Below are positions 1 through 9,687 of a stretch of DNA of 64,000 nucleotides, one piece after another. A model generated the notes under the pieces. The model was not told where the DNA came from, did not search any database, and was given only the letters and a program-made list of their open reading frames with translations. Both the position numbers and the translations under genes were made by a program. The DNA is from Nocardioides yefusunii (GTDB lineage: Bacteria; Actinomycetota; Actinomycetes; Propionibacteriales; Nocardioidaceae). Every line of letters starts with the position of its first letter. Position 1 is the first letter of the stretch. The DNA lies in assembly GCF_004014875.1 (NCBI RefSeq), contig NZ_CP034929.1, positions 1,488,001 to 1,552,000 on the forward strand, written 5' to 3'.

Positions 1-483
1 CACGGCGCGTGCGACCTCGTTCATTCCCTCGCAGCGCGTCGGGCGACGCTCGCGACGGCCGAGTCCTTGACCGGCGGACAGCTCGCTGCTGCGATCACCG
101 CGATTCCGGGGGCGTCGCAGTCCTACCGGGGCGGGGTGGTCTCCTACGCCACCGACGTGAAGACAGACGTGCTCGGGGTGGACGCCCTGGTGGTGTCGCG
201 CCACGGTGTCGTCTCCGCCGAGTGCGCGGTGCAGATGGCCGAGCGGGTCAGGGAACTGGTGGGCAGCGACTGGGCCCTCTCCACCACCGGAGTGGCCGGT
301 CCTGACCGCCAGGAGGGCAAGGCGGTGGGCACCGTGCACGTGGGTCTCGCCGGACCTGAGGGCTCACGCAGTTTCCTGCTGAACCTGCACGGCGACCGTC
401 ACGCCATTCAGCACGCCGTGGTGGAGCAGGCGCTCGAGTTCCTGGGCAGCGTCCTGCGTGGGGAAGAACCAGCCGTCGGGTAG
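1..483 (+). CDS. cinA: CinA-family C-terminal domain protein (NMN amidohydrolase), 5' truncated
   Basis: Open from the first base of the window, so the start lies to the left; 160 codons are visible. The motif ATAESLTGGQLAA near the visible N-terminus and STTGVAGP further on are hallmarks of the PncC/CinA C-terminal domain, which deamidates nicotinamide mononucleotide to nicotinate mononucleotide in pyridine nucleotide salvage. The family domain is about 160 residues, so nearly the whole domain is here and a short stand-alone PncC-like protein is as likely as full-length CinA. It sits 41 nt upstream of the ClgR-type regulator, the usual actinobacterial order (pgsA-cinA-clgR-recA region). Domain call is firm; the exact substrate is from family knowledge. 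Confidence 0.88.
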   Translation, partial: HGACDLVHSLAARRATLATAESLTGGQLAAAITAIPGASQSYRGGVVSYATDVKTDVLGVDALVVSRHGVVSAECAVQMAERVRELVGSDWALSTTGVAGPDRQEGKAVGTVHVGLAGPEGSRSFLLNLHGDRHAIQHAVVEQALEFLGSVLRGEEPAVG

Positions 484-524
484 CGTTGACCCCACGAGAA
501 CATTGACGACCCGCAGGAGGACGC

Positions 525-839
525 ATGGTGCTGTTCCGTCGCACGCTCGGCGAGGTGCTGCGTTCTGCGCGCATGCAGCGAGGCCTGACCCTGCGCGAGG
601 TCTCCGCTGAGGCCCGTGTCAGCCTGGGCTACATCTCCGAGATCGAGCGCGGACAGAAGGAAGCCTCCTCGGAGCTCCTTGCCTCGCTGTGCCAGGCCCT
701 AGACCTGCCGCTCTCGGTGGTCCTGCGTGAGGCCAGCGCTGCGGTCGCTCGCGAGGAGGCGCTCGCCGGTCTGGTCACCATCGAGCGTCCGGTCGCCCTG
801 GAGCGCCCCGCCCGCGCGGTCGTCGCCTCGGCTGCCTGA
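525..839 (+). CDS. clgR: ClgR-type XRE transcriptional regulator
   Basis: 104-aa protein with a Cro/C1 helix-turn-helix at about residues 8-62 ([20 protein letters not shown], then [20 protein letters not shown]), the length and sequence pattern of ClgR (the Rv2745c family). ClgR activates genes for Clp proteases and, in some actinobacteria, DNA repair and membrane stress genes; it is itself a ClpCP substrate and the short C-terminal tail ending in hydrophobic ASAA fits that. The start is set by GCAGGAGG about 6 nt upstream of ATG. Location between cinA and the nei2/lhr/recA block matches the conserved neighbourhood. Confidence 0.88.
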   Translation: MVLFRRTLGEVLRSARMQRGLTLREVSAEARVSLGYISEIERGQKEASSELLASLCQALDLPLSVVLREASAAVAREEALAGLVTIERPVALERPARAVVASAA

Positions 840-842
840 GGA

Positions 843-1673
843 TCAGGCCGCGGGCTGGCACCGCGGGCACCAGTACGTCGTGCGTTCCTGCCCGACGTAG
901 CCAATCTTCGCCACCCGCACACGGGTGCCGCAGCGTCGGCACGCCTTCTGGCGGTAGACCCAGGTGTTGCGTCCCGCGGACAGCACGCCGGTCGTGGACT
1001 GGACTGCGCGCGTCACGTTCTGTTCCAGCAGCAGTCGCGCGCGGGTGACCACCCGCGCAAGGTTCGCCACGGCGTTGAGCGGCGTGTACGGGTTCACGCC
1101 GGTGAGGAACGCCAGCTCGCAGGTGTACATGTTGCCGAGCCCAGCCATGAGCCGTTGGTTCTGGGCCACCTGCACAAAGGGCAGCGACCCCTCCGATCGC
1201 AACCGTCGCATCGCTTCGTCGGCGTCGAAGTCGGGGTGGAGCAGGTCAGGCCCCAGGGGCGCTCGGAGTTCGGCGACACCGTGCTGGTCGAGCAGGGCCA
1301 CGATCCCGAGCGAGAACCCCACCGCCTGACGGTCCTCGCTCTCCAACACCACCCGCGCGGTGAACTCCGGGCGCTTCCAGCCGCTGCCGGTGCGCTGGGT
1401 CAGCCACGTCCCCTCCATCTTGAGGTGGGTGTGGAGGGTGAGGGCGTCGGAGGGCACCGGGTCGAGCCATGCCGGACCGGTGTCGTCGGACCCAGGCGGG
1501 ACGAGGTCGGTGAGCAGGTGCTTGCCGTGGGTGCGGGTCCCGCGCAGGGTCCAGCCGGTCAGGTCGGTGGTCGCGATCGCAGGGACCCGGAAGTCGGTGC
1601 GCGAGAGAACCCGGCCGGCCAGCGCGGCGTCGATGCGCCGCGCGGCCCGGAACACGGTGTCACCCTCGGGCAC
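843..1673 (-). CDS. nei2: Fpg/Nei-family DNA glycosylase (endonuclease VIII-like, Nei2)
   Basis: 276 aa. The mature N-terminus Pro2-Glu3 (MPEGDTVFRAARRID) is the catalytic start of the Fpg/Nei family, which excises oxidised bases and nicks the abasic site. THGKHLL near residue 50 holds the conserved lysine. Near the C-terminus CRRCGTR and WCPRCQ give the four-cysteine zinc finger that contacts DNA. The Asp after PEG and the HGKHL context favour Nei2 (pyrimidine lesions) over MutM. The ATG overlaps the last 14 nt of lhr, so the two repair genes are one transcript and probably translationally coupled, as in mycobacteria. Confidence 0.9.
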   Translation of the reverse strand: MPEGDTVFRAARRIDAALAGRVLSRTDFRVPAIATTDLTGWTLRGTRTHGKHLLTDLVPPGSDDTGPAWLDPVPSDALTLHTHLKMEGTWLTQRTGSGWKRPEFTARVVLESEDRQAVGFSLGIVALLDQHGVAELRAPLGPDLLHPDFDADEAMRRLRSEGSLPFVQVAQNQRLMAGLGNMYTCELAFLTGVNPYTPLNAVANLARVVTRARLLLEQNVTRAVQSTTGVLSAGRNTWVYRQKACRRCGTRVRVAKIGYVGQERTTYWCPRCQPAA

Positions 1674-4600
1674 GGATCTTCAGCCCCTTGGTGGTCACCA
1701 CGAACCCGGCCTCGGCCAACGCCGTACGCAGCGGAGTCTCGCCCGAGCCCAGCACCGGCTGACCGTCGATCCGTTCGACGCTGAGGGAGTCCCACGCGCC
1801 GCGCGTCACGGTCTCGGCCAGCGACACCGCCACCGCCCGGTTGACGCTGGCGGACGCGTCGAAGGTGAGCAACGACTTCCCGCCCCGCTCGACGTAGGCC
1901 GCGAGTTCGCCGTCGACGATCACCACGACCGCGCCGGCCTTGCGTCCCGGACGGTGGCCCTCGCCCGGAGGCCAGGGAAGGGCCGCACCGTAGGGATTGG
2001 CCGGGTCGGTGGCGGCCAGCGTCACCACCAGAGGTTCGTGGGCGGTGGGGGAGAACTCGGAGAACGTGCGCAGCCGGTCCACGGCCCCCACGGGGCCGAA
2101 CTGGGCTGCGCCGAGGCCCTCGACGAAGTAGCCACGGCGACACCGTCCGGTCTCCTCCAGCGCAGCCAGCACCCGGTAGACGCCGGCGAACCCACCGGGG
2201 ACGCGTTCCCCGGTGACGGCGCCCCGGGTGACGACGCCGTGGCGTTCAAGCAGGACTTCGGCTCGGGCGTGGGCCCGTCGGGTGGGATCGGTGTCCAGCT
2301 CAGGGAGCAGCGACCAGCGGCCCGCAGTGCCGGGAGGCCCGGTGCGTGCCGGCATCCGGCCGGTGCGTGGTGGGGTACGACGGGTGCGGTGCGTCGTCGA
2401 GCCCTGACGGATCAGGGAGCGCAACGGTCCCAGGGTGTCGTTGGTGACGAAGCCGTCCCACACCAGTTGCCACAGGGCAGCCGACAGAGGTGCGTCGCCG
2501 ATCGCCTTGCCCAGGGACTGCGTGACGCGGGAGGCGAGTTGGGTGAAGAACCATGCGCCGCCGTCAGCCATCGCCTCCAGCAGTGCGGCGGCGATCTCGT
2601 CGTGGTCGCGCTCCTCGGGCACCGGCAGGGTCAGGTGCGCGCGGTCCCCGGCGTGCAGGCTGACCCAACCGTCGTTGCCCGGCAAGGCGCCGTGGCCGGC
2701 CCACACCACCTCTCCCGCCGCCGTCAGTTCGTCGAGGTAGGAGTTGTGGTAGTCACGGACCCGCGCGGCCAGCACCAGCGGTTCCAACGCGCTCGCCGGG
2801 ACCGGGCAGCCCGCGAGTTGGTCCACGACCGCCATCACGCCGTCGATGCCGTGCACACCGCCCTTGCGCCCCGGGCTCGCTGCCGTCACCTTCTGCCACG
2901 CTGGGAGGAATCGTCCCAGCGCGGCCGGCGGTACCGGCTCCACCTCCTTGCGGAGCTTGGCCAGCGAGCGACGCCGCAACCTGCGCAGCACCTCAGCGTC
3001 GCACCACTCCTGTCCGTGCGCCCCGGGCCGGAACTCGCCCTCCACCAACCGGCCCCGCGCAGTGAGACGTTCGACCGCCTGACGCACCACTGACTCGCCC
3101 AACCCGAACCGGGTCGCGACGTCGGCGGGCACGAAAGGACCGTGGGTACGGGCGTGCCGGGCCACCAGGTCGCCGACCGGATCTTCGGTGACCTCCTGGG
3201 TGAACGTCGTGGGGACCCCCATCGGCACCGGAACCCCGAGCCCGTCACGCAGACGGGTGACGTCCTCCACGGTCGTGAACACCTCGCGCCCGGCCATCCG
3301 CACAGGGAAGACCCGGCGTGAGGTCGTCAAGGCCTCGATCCACCCGGCGGTCGCGCCCGGATCGGTGCTGCGGGCAGCGATCTCATCGCCCGACAACGGC
3401 CCCAACAGACGCAGCATGTCGGCGACCCCTTCGGCGTCCTTCGCCCGACGGTCCGGCGCCAGCCACTGCAGTTCGGCCTCGACCTGGAGGAGCACGTCGG
3501 GATCGAGCAGGTCGCGCAGTTCGGCCCGGCCCAACAGTTGCGCCAACAGCGACTGGTCCAACGACAACGCAGCAGCGCGCCGTTCTGCCAACGGGGAGTC
3601 ACCCTCGTAGAGGAACTGCGCCACGTAACCGAAGAGCAGGTTGCCGGCGAACGGGGACGGCGACGTCGTCGCGACCTCCACCACCTGGATCTCACGACGT
3701 TGCACCTGCTGCAGCAGCGTCACCAGCGCCGGAAGGTCGTAGACGTCCTGGAGACACTCCCGTACCGCCTCGAGCACGATCGGGAAGGACGGGTACTTGG
3801 ACGCGACCTCCAACAGTTGGGCACTGCGCTGACGCTGCTGCCACAACGGAGAACGACGCCCCGGGTTGCGACGCGGCAGCAACAACGCCCGCGCGGCACA
3901 CTCACGGAAGCGGCTCGCGAACAGTGCCGACCCACCCACCTCGGTGGTGACGATCTGCTCGATCTCGTCGGGCTCGAAGACCACCAGCTCCGCGTTCGGT
4001 GGCTCGTCGTCGGTGTCGGGGAGCCGGACCACGATCCCGTCGTCCGACGCCATCGCCTGCGCCTCCACCCCGTAGCGCTCCCGCAGACGCGCGTTGATCG
4101 CCAACGCCCACGGAGCGTGCACCGGAGTGCCGTAGGGGGAGTGCACGATGATCCGCCAGTCCCCGAGCTCGTCCCGGAACCGCTCGACCACCACCTGACG
4201 GTCGTTCGGCACGAGGTTGGTCGCCTCGGCCTGCTCGGTGAGGTAGCGCACCAGGTTGGAGGCTGCGTACTCGTCGAGTCCCAACGCTCGCGCGGACTCC
4301 TCCGCCTTCGCCGGGGGCATCGCAGCCAACGTCCGGTGCAGCTCACCCACCGCGGCGCCGAGCTCGGCCGGACGTCCGGGGGAGTCGCCCTTCCAGAACG
4401 GGAGCTTGCCCGGGACGCCCGGCGCCGGGGTCACCATCACCCGGTCCGGGGTGATGTCCTGGATCCGCCAACTCGTCGCGCCCAGCGCGAAGACGTCACC
4501 GACCCGGGACTCGTAGACCATCTCCTCGTCGAGCTCGCCGACCCGTCGGCCCGCACCCTCGCCGACCAGGTGAACACCGAAGAGACCCCGGTCAGGGATG

Positions 4601-6237
4601 GTGCCGCCACTGGTGACGGCCAGACGTTGGGCACCGGGGCGGGCCGTGATCATGTTCGTCACCCGGTCCCACACGATCCGAGGCCGCAACTCCGCGAACT
4701 CCTCGCTCGGGTACCGACCCGCGAGCAGGTCCAGGGTCGCCTCCCACGCCGAGGCCGGCAACGTCCGGTAGGGCGCCGCCCGTCGCATCAACGCGTACAG
4801 CTCGTTCGCGTCCCAGTCGTCGACGGCGCACGCCGCCACCACCTGCTGGGCCAGCACGTCGAGCGGATTCAGGGGCACCTTCAACGACTCGATTCCACCG
4901 GTACGCATCCGGTCCACCGCCACCGCCGTCTGTGCGAGATCGCCGCGGTGTTTCGGCATCAGCACACCCCGACTGGTCTCACCGACCTGGTGGCCGGCGC
5001 GGCCCACGCGCTGCAACGCCGAAGCCACACTCGGAGGCGACTCGATCTGGATGACGAGGTCGACCGCACCCATGTCGATGCCCAGCTCCAGGCTGCTGGT
5101 CGCCACCACGCACGGGAGGCGTCCCTGCTTGAGGTCGTCCTCGATCAGGGCCCGCTGCTCCTTCGACACCGAGCCGTGGTGCGCCTTGGCGATCACCACC
5201 TCGGCGGGCTCGGAGGTGCCGGCCTGCGCCATCACCTCCGCCGGCGGCCCTTGTGCTTCTCGGGTGGCCGCTGCCCCCTCGGCCCGTCGGGACGCGATCT
5301 CGTTGAGCCGCGACGTCAGCCGCTCGGCCAGCCGACGGGAGTTGGCGAAGACGATCGTCGAACGGTGCTGCTCGACCAGGTCGACGACCTGTTCCTCCAC
5401 GTGCGGCCAGATCGAGGAGGCCCGTTTCGAGGCGTCCGGGTCCCAGTCCTCGCCGAACGGGTCTCCGCCGTCCTCGGGGAGTTCGCGCGGGGCCGGGGAC
5501 GTCATGTCCTCCACCGGGACGACGACGGTGAGGTCCCACTCCTTGGTGGAGCTCGGCTGGACGACATCGACCGGCTGGTCGCCGCCGAGGAAGGTCGCCA
5601 CCGTCTCGACCGGACGCACCGTGGCGCTGAGACCGATCCGCTGGGCGGGCCGGGGGAGCAGGTGGTCGAGGCGTTCCAGAGAGACCGCCAGGTGTGCGCC
5701 GCGCTTGCTGCCGGCCACGGCGTGCACCTCGTCCAGGATGACCGTCTCGACGCCGCGCAAGGCTTCACGGGCCTGGCTGGTCAGCATCAGGAACAGCGAC
5801 TCCGGCGTCGTGATGAGGATGTCCGGCGGTGCGGTGGCCTGCTTGCGTCGTTCGTTGGGAGGGGTGTCGCCCGAGCGGATCCCGACGGTGACGTCGGGCA
5901 CCTCGATGCCGAGACGTTCGGCAGTGCGGGTGATGCCCACCAGCGGCGCCCGGAGGTTGCGTTCGACGTCGACGGCGAGCGCCTTGAGCGGGGAGACGTA
6001 GAGGACCCGACAGCGGTGCGCCTTCTCGGGGCGTTCGGCCACAGGGGTGGAGAGCAGGGCGTCGAGGGAGGAGAGGAACGCACTCAGTGTCTTGCCTGAC
6101 CCGGTGGGAGCCACGACGAGGGCGTGCCGGCCCCGGGCCACTGCGCTCCAGGCGCCTTCCTGAGCAGGGGTGGGCGCGGGGAAGGAGGCGCGGAACCACT
6201 CGCGAGTGGGGGCGTGAAAATCGTCCAGTGCCGACAC
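1660..6237 (-). CDS. lhr: Lhr-type ATP-dependent 3'-5' DNA helicase
   Basis: About 1525 aa, the size of bacterial long Lhr. Helicase core at the N-terminus: Walker A APTGSGKT near residue 45, DEVH box (ILDEVHAVAGSKRGAH), SAT motif GLSATVRPVE, motif VI LQRVGRAGHQVG. The rest holds the Lhr winged-helix and C-terminal domains; the C-terminal extension is typical of actinobacterial proteins and in Mycobacterium couples RNA:DNA unwinding to repair. The open frame extends upstream to 6300, but GTG at 6237 preceded by AAGGAT is chosen because conserved sequence (SALDDFHAPTREWF) begins there. Co-transcribed with nei2. The opposite strand carries long GC-driven open frames that are not genes. Confidence 0.93.
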   Translation of the reverse strand: MSALDDFHAPTREWFRASFPAPTPAQEGAWSAVARGRHALVVAPTGSGKTLSAFLSSLDALLSTPVAERPEKAHRCRVLYVSPLKALAVDVERNLRAPLVGITRTAERLGIEVPDVTVGIRSGDTPPNERRKQATAPPDILITTPESLFLMLTSQAREALRGVETVILDEVHAVAGSKRGAHLAVSLERLDHLLPRPAQRIGLSATVRPVETVATFLGGDQPVDVVQPSSTKEWDLTVVVPVEDMTSPAPRELPEDGGDPFGEDWDPDASKRASSIWPHVEEQVVDLVEQHRSTIVFANSRRLAERLTSRLNEIASRRAEGAAATREAQGPPAEVMAQAGTSEPAEVVIAKAHHGSVSKEQRALIEDDLKQGRLPCVVATSSLELGIDMGAVDLVIQIESPPSVASALQRVGRAGHQVGETSRGVLMPKHRGDLAQTAVAVDRMRTGGIESLKVPLNPLDVLAQQVVAACAVDDWDANELYALMRRAAPYRTLPASAWEATLDLLAGRYPSEEFAELRPRIVWDRVTNMITARPGAQRLAVTSGGTIPDRGLFGVHLVGEGAGRRVGELDEEMVYESRVGDVFALGATSWRIQDITPDRVMVTPAPGVPGKLPFWKGDSPGRPAELGAAVGELHRTLAAMPPAKAEESARALGLDEYAASNLVRYLTEQAEATNLVPNDRQVVVERFRDELGDWRIIVHSPYGTPVHAPWALAINARLRERYGVEAQAMASDDGIVVRLPDTDDEPPNAELVVFEPDEIEQIVTTEVGGSALFASRFRECAARALLLPRRNPGRRSPLWQQRQRSAQLLEVASKYPSFPIVLEAVRECLQDVYDLPALVTLLQQVQRREIQVVEVATTSPSPFAGNLLFGYVAQFLYEGDSPLAERRAAALSLDQSLLAQLLGRAELRDLLDPDVLLQVEAELQWLAPDRRAKDAEGVADMLRLLGPLSGDEIAARSTDPGATAGWIEALTTSRRVFPVRMAGREVFTTVEDVTRLRDGLGVPVPMGVPTTFTQEVTEDPVGDLVARHARTHGPFVPADVATRFGLGESVVRQAVERLTARGRLVEGEFRPGAHGQEWCDAEVLRRLRRRSLAKLRKEVEPVPPAALGRFLPAWQKVTAASPGRKGGVHGIDGVMAVVDQLAGCPVPASALEPLVLAARVRDYHNSYLDELTAAGEVVWAGHGALPGNDGWVSLHAGDRAHLTLPVPEERDHDEIAAALLEAMADGGAWFFTQLASRVTQSLGKAIGDAPLSAALWQLVWDGFVTNDTLGPLRSLIRQGSTTHRTRRTPPRTGRMPARTGPPGTAGRWSLLPELDTDPTRRAHARAEVLLERHGVVTRGAVTGERVPGGFAGVYRVLAALEETGRCRRGYFVEGLGAAQFGPVGAVDRLRTFSEFSPTAHEPLVVTLAATDPANPYGAALPWPPGEGHRPGRKAGAVVVIVDGELAAYVERGGKSLLTFDASASVNRAVAVSLAETVTRGAWDSLSVERIDGQPVLGSGETPLRTALAEAGFVVTTKGLKIRARG

Positions 6238-6361
6238 GTCGCCATCCTTGCACCCGGTACCGACACCGTGGGCGGGACTCGTGTTGCTGTTCGGCCTCAC
6301 CCCCGTGGTTGGCTGTTCCGGCCGGACGTCGGGTCCGCGCGGGACCGATCACGGAGGGCAG

Positions 6362-6556
6362 ATGAGGCACACGGAGTTCTGGGTCCGGATGGACGAGGCC
6401 CTGGGGCAGGCCTCCGCAGGCGCCTGGGCCGAGATGTTCGTCATGGCCGAACTCGGCTCGCGCACGGCGAAGGAAGCGCTCGACGCGGGCATCCCGCCCA
6501 AGCAGGTCTGGGCTGCGGTGCACACCGCTCTGGGGCTGCCGGACAGGCTCCGCTGA
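6362..6556 (+). CDS. DUF3046 family protein
   Basis: 64-aa protein MRHTEFWVRMDEALG..., a small soluble helical family found almost only in actinobacteria directly upstream of recA. Function unknown. Start chosen at the ATG after CGGAGGGCAG; the frame is open to 6248 but sequence conservation in the family begins with MRHTEFW. It may be transcribed with recA, although the 187-nt gap contains recA's own promoters. Confidence 0.85.
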   Translation: MRHTEFWVRMDEALGQASAGAWAEMFVMAELGSRTAKEALDAGIPPKQVWAAVHTALGLPDRLR

Positions 6557-6589
6557 GCACAGGAATTCGTTCGATCCGAATTCGCTCCG

Positions 6590-6605
6590 TCGAACAGGTG
6601 TTCGG
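6590..6605 (+). promoter_or_regulatory. LexA (SOS) box upstream of recA
   Basis: TCGAACAGGTGTTCGG matches the actinobacterial/Gram-positive LexA operator TCGAAC-N4-GTTCGA at 11 of 12 fixed positions. It lies 139 nt before the recA start, between DUF3046 and recA, as expected for SOS control of recA. Confidence 0.85.
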
Positions 6606-6675
6606 GTAGGGTGCTGTCCACAGGTACGACGCGGGCGGGACGTTCTCCACAGTCGTGGCACTTCTGATCAGGAAG

Positions 6676-6698
6676 TTGTCGGTGGTCCGCTCTAGCGT
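6676..6698 (+). promoter_or_regulatory. RecA-NDp type promoter (PafBC-responsive, LexA-independent)
   Basis: TTGTCGGTG, 8 nt, then TAGCGT exactly fits the mycobacterial RecA-NDp promoter consensus tTGTCRgtg-N8-TAnnnT, activated by PafBC after DNA damage. Transcription would start about 40 nt upstream of recA. Match by eye to a remembered consensus. Confidence 0.75.
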
Positions 6699-6743
6699 CG
6701 CAGATGTACCTGACGACGACCTACGACGAGATCGGAGCTGCAC

Positions 6744-7823
6744 ATGGCAGCCAAGAAGTCCGCACCGGTGAACTACGGCGGCGACCGAACCAAGGCGCTC
6801 GACGCAGCGCTGGCCAACATCGAGAAGTCCTTCGGCAAGGGCTCCGTGATGCGACTGGGTGACGAGACCCGCGCTCCGCTCGAGGTCATCCCCACCGGCG
6901 CCATCTCCCTCGACATCGCCCTCGGCCTCGGCGGTCTGCCGCGTGGTCGCGTCGTCGAGATCTACGGTCCTGAATCGTCCGGTAAGACCACCGTCGCCCT
7001 GCACGCCGTGGCCAACGCCCAGCGCGCCGGCGGCATCGTCGCCTTCATCGACGCCGAGCACGCTCTCGACCCGGAGTACGCCAAGAACCTCGGCGTCGAC
7101 ACCGACGCTCTCCTCGTCTCCCAGCCCGACTCCGGTGAGCAGGCGCTCGAGATCGCGGACATGCTGATCCGCTCCGGTGCCCTCGACCTCATCGTCGTCG
7201 ACTCCGTCGCAGCGCTCGTGCCCCGTGCCGAGATCGAGGGCGAGATGGGTGACAGCCACGTCGGCCTGCAGGCGCGCCTCATGAGCCAGGCGCTCCGCAA
7301 GATGACCGGTGCCCTCAACAACTCCAACACCACCGCCATCTTCATCAACCAGCTGCGCGAGAAGATCGGCGTCATGTTCGGTTCGCCGGAGACCACCACC
7401 GGTGGTCGTGCGCTGAAGTTCTACTCCTCGGTCCGCCTCGACGTGCGTCGTATCGAGACCCTCAAGGACGGCACCGACGCCGTGGGCAACCGCACCCGCG
7501 TCAAGGTCGTCAAGAACAAGGTCGCCCCGCCGTTCAAGCAGGCTGAGTTCGACATCATGTACGGCAAGGGCATCTCCCGCGAGGGTGGCCTGATCGACGT
7601 CGGCGTCGACGCGGGCATCGTCCGCAAGGCCGGCGCCTGGTACACCTACGAAGGCGACCAGCTCGGTCAGGGCAAGGAGAACTCGCGCAAGTTCCTCAAG
7701 GACAACCCCGACCTCGCCAACGAGATCGAGAAGAAGATCCTCGAGAAGCTCGGTGTCGGTCCGCAGGTCGACGCTCCGGCTGAGGATTTCTCCGAGGAGC
7801 CGATCGGCGTCGACGACTTCTGA
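6744..7823 (+). CDS. recA: RecA recombinase
   Basis: 359 aa, intein-free. Walker [10 protein letters not shown] at residues 75-83, Walker [14 protein letters not shown], and the L2 loop region [13 protein letters not shown] are all intact; the C-terminal tail is short and acidic ([12 protein letters not shown]) as usual. RecA forms filaments on single-stranded DNA for strand exchange and stimulates LexA self-cleavage. GGAG lies 7 nt before the ATG. Upstream are a LexA box and a RecA-NDp type promoter, so two damage-responsive circuits probably act here. recX follows after 42 nt. Confidence 0.99.
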   Translation: MAAKKSAPVNYGGDRTKALDAALANIEKSFGKGSVMRLGDETRAPLEVIPTGAISLDIALGLGGLPRGRVVEIYGPESSGKTTVALHAVANAQRAGGIVAFIDAEHALDPEYAKNLGVDTDALLVSQPDSGEQALEIADMLIRSGALDLIVVDSVAALVPRAEIEGEMGDSHVGLQARLMSQALRKMTGALNNSNTTAIFINQLREKIGVMFGSPETTTGGRALKFYSSVRLDVRRIETLKDGTDAVGNRTRVKVVKNKVAPPFKQAEFDIMYGKGISREGGLIDVGVDAGIVRKAGAWYTYEGDQLGQGKENSRKFLKDNPDLANEIEKKILEKLGVGPQVDAPAEDFSEEPIGVDDF

Positions 7824-7865
7824 GTCGAGGCCTGATCTCTCCTGTTGACCACTCCCGCGTGACGC

Positions 7866-8780
7866 ATGGGTGACCCGAAGCGTGCCGGCGGCGCCGAGCC
7901 AGACCCCTGGCTCGGCGACGTCGGCTTCGGCGTCTCCGCATGGCTCGACGGGGCAGGTGTCTCCCGTGACGACCTGATTCCCACCGAACCGCCGGAGTGG
8001 GCCGGCCCACTGCCCGACACCCCGTTCGTTCCCGACGTCGACCCCGCCGAGACCCCGCGTCAGACGTGGGGTCGGGGTGCCGAGCGCCGCTCCGAGTGGG
8101 CTCCCGGACGGGGCGGTCGCAGCGAGGGATTCGGCAGCCGCAAGGCCGCAAGCCGCGCCGGTGGTGCCGCGAAGAAGGCAGCCAAGCGCCCCTCGCGCTA
8201 CGAGGAGGACGGCAACCTCAAACCCCGCAAGGAGCGCAAGCCCAAGCTCTCCCCGGAAGAGGCAGTGGCGGCGATGACGCCGCTCGAGCTCGAGGAGTAC
8301 GCGCGCAAGATCATCCTCGACCAGCTCACCGGGCAGGCCCGCAGCCGCAAGGAACTCAACGACAAGCTGGCCAAGAAGTTCGTCCCCGAAGAGCTCGTCA
8401 CACGGCTCCTGGACCGCTTCGAAGAGGTCGGTCTGATCGACGACGAGGCGTACGCCCGGATGTGGATCGCCAGCCGCCAGCCCGGCAAGGGACTCGCCGG
8501 ACGTGCCCTGGCCCAGGAACTGCGCCGCAAGGGGATCGACGACGAGGTGGTCAAGGAGGCCGTCGCCGAGATCGATCCCGAGGACGAACGCGACGCCGCC
8601 GAACGACTCGTCGCCAAGAAGATGCGCTCCGTGGGTGGGCTCGACCGACAGGTCGCGACCCGACGGCTCGTCGGGATGCTGGCCCGCAAGGGGTACAACT
8701 CCGGCCTCGCGTTCAGCGTCGTGCGTGAAGCTCTCGACGCCCACGCGGCCGAGACCGAAGAGGAACCTGACTGGGGCTGA
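7866..8780 (+). CDS. recX: RecX regulatory protein
   Basis: 304 aa. The RecX domain occupies roughly residues 140-300: EEYARKIILDQLTGQARSRK, then VGLIDDEAYARMWI and KGYNSGLAFSVVREAL, three-helix repeats that bind inside the RecA filament groove and inhibit it. The first ~135 residues are a charged, low-complexity extension with a Lys/Arg stretch (KAASRAGGAAKKAAKRPSRY) longer than in most RecX proteins; it may be a DNA-binding arm. Placed directly after recA on the same strand, the standard actinobacterial arrangement. Confidence 0.95.
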   Translation: MGDPKRAGGAEPDPWLGDVGFGVSAWLDGAGVSRDDLIPTEPPEWAGPLPDTPFVPDVDPAETPRQTWGRGAERRSEWAPGRGGRSEGFGSRKAASRAGGAAKKAAKRPSRYEEDGNLKPRKERKPKLSPEEAVAAMTPLELEEYARKIILDQLTGQARSRKELNDKLAKKFVPEELVTRLLDRFEEVGLIDDEAYARMWIASRQPGKGLAGRALAQELRRKGIDDEVVKEAVAEIDPEDERDAAERLVAKKMRSVGGLDRQVATRRLVGMLARKGYNSGLAFSVVREALDAHAAETEEEPDWG

Positions 8781-8811
8781 CGGCGTGCTCGTGCGCCGTC
8801 ATGATGGGGCG

Positions 8812-9687
8812 ATGAACTCCTCTCCGGACGTGGGGCTGGGCCCCGTCGATCTTGTTGCCCTCCGTCTCGAGTCGGGGCCGGTGGACCTCACCTCGTTCGC
8901 CACCGACGCCACTCCCGGTGTGGATGGCCGCAAGGCGGGGGAGCAGGCGCTCGCCAACCTCGCCCCCGTGCTCGCCGACCTGCAGGAGCGGCTCTGGGCG
9001 GCACGGCTGGCCGGGTCACGACAGCGGGTGCTGGTGGTGCTGCAAGGCATGGACACCTCCGGCAAGGGCGGGACCATCCGCAAGGCGTTCGGTCTGGTCG
9101 ATCCCCGCGGTCTGCAGATCACCTCGTTCGGGGCACCGACCGCCGAAGAGCGAGCCCGCGACTTCCTCTGGCGGATCCGTCCTGCCCTGCCCACGCCGGG
9201 ACACATCGGGGTCTTCGACCGCAGCCACTACGAGGACGTGCTGATCCAGAGGGTTCGCTCCTTCGCCCCACCCGAGGAGATCGAACGCCGTTACGGCGCG
9301 ATCGCCGAGTTCGAGCACGACCTCGCCGAGGACGACGTCACGGTGGTGAAGATCCTGTTGCACATCAGCCCCGAGGAGCAGGCCGAGCGGCTGCGCGAAC
9401 GACTCCTCAATCCCGCGAAGCACTGGAAGTACGACCCCTCCGACCTCGACGACCGCGCGCTCTGGGACGAGTACCGCACCGCTCACGAGATCGCGTTGGA
9501 ACGGACAGACGCCGAGCACGCCCCCTGGTACGTGGTTCCCGCGGATCGCAAGTGGTTCCGTAACCTTGCCGTGGCGCAGATCCTCGCCGAGGCCCTTGCC
9601 GGACTCGACCTGGACTGGCCCGAGGCAGATTTCGACGTCGCGGCCCAACTGGCCCGACTGGACGATGTGGACATCAGTGATTCCTGA
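8812..9687 (+). CDS. ppk2: PPK2-family polyphosphate:nucleotide phosphotransferase
   Basis: 291 aa. Walker A GMDTSGKGGTIRKAFG, Walker B IGVFDRSHYEDVLI and the lid region ERRYGAIAEFE are diagnostic of the polyphosphate kinase 2 family, which moves phosphate between polyphosphate and nucleoside mono- or diphosphates. A single-domain protein of this length fits the PPK2-related subfamily common in actinobacteria; whether AMP, ADP or GDP is the acceptor cannot be read from the sequence. ATG at 8812 is used; a GTG at 8785 would add nine residues. The 3' end overlaps the next gene. Confidence 0.92.
   Translation: MNSSPDVGLGPVDLVALRLESGPVDLTSFATDATPGVDGRKAGEQALANLAPVLADLQERLWAARLAGSRQRVLVVLQGMDTSGKGGTIRKAFGLVDPRGLQITSFGAPTAEERARDFLWRIRPALPTPGHIGVFDRSHYEDVLIQRVRSFAPPEEIERRYGAIAEFEHDLAEDDVTVVKILLHISPEEQAERLRERLLNPAKHWKYDPSDLDDRALWDEYRTAHEIALERTDAEHAPWYVVPADRKWFRNLAVAQILAEALAGLDLDWPEADFDVAAQLARLDDVDISDS

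Noticed and set aside
3538..6099. Very long open frame (853 codons) on the plus strand inside lhr
   Set aside because: Antisense to the conserved helicase; Arg/His/Val-rich composition of a GC-driven shadow frame, no start signal, no domain.
6441..8744. 767-codon minus-strand frame across recA and recX
   Set aside because: Mirror of two certain genes; composition is typical of a reverse-frame artefact.
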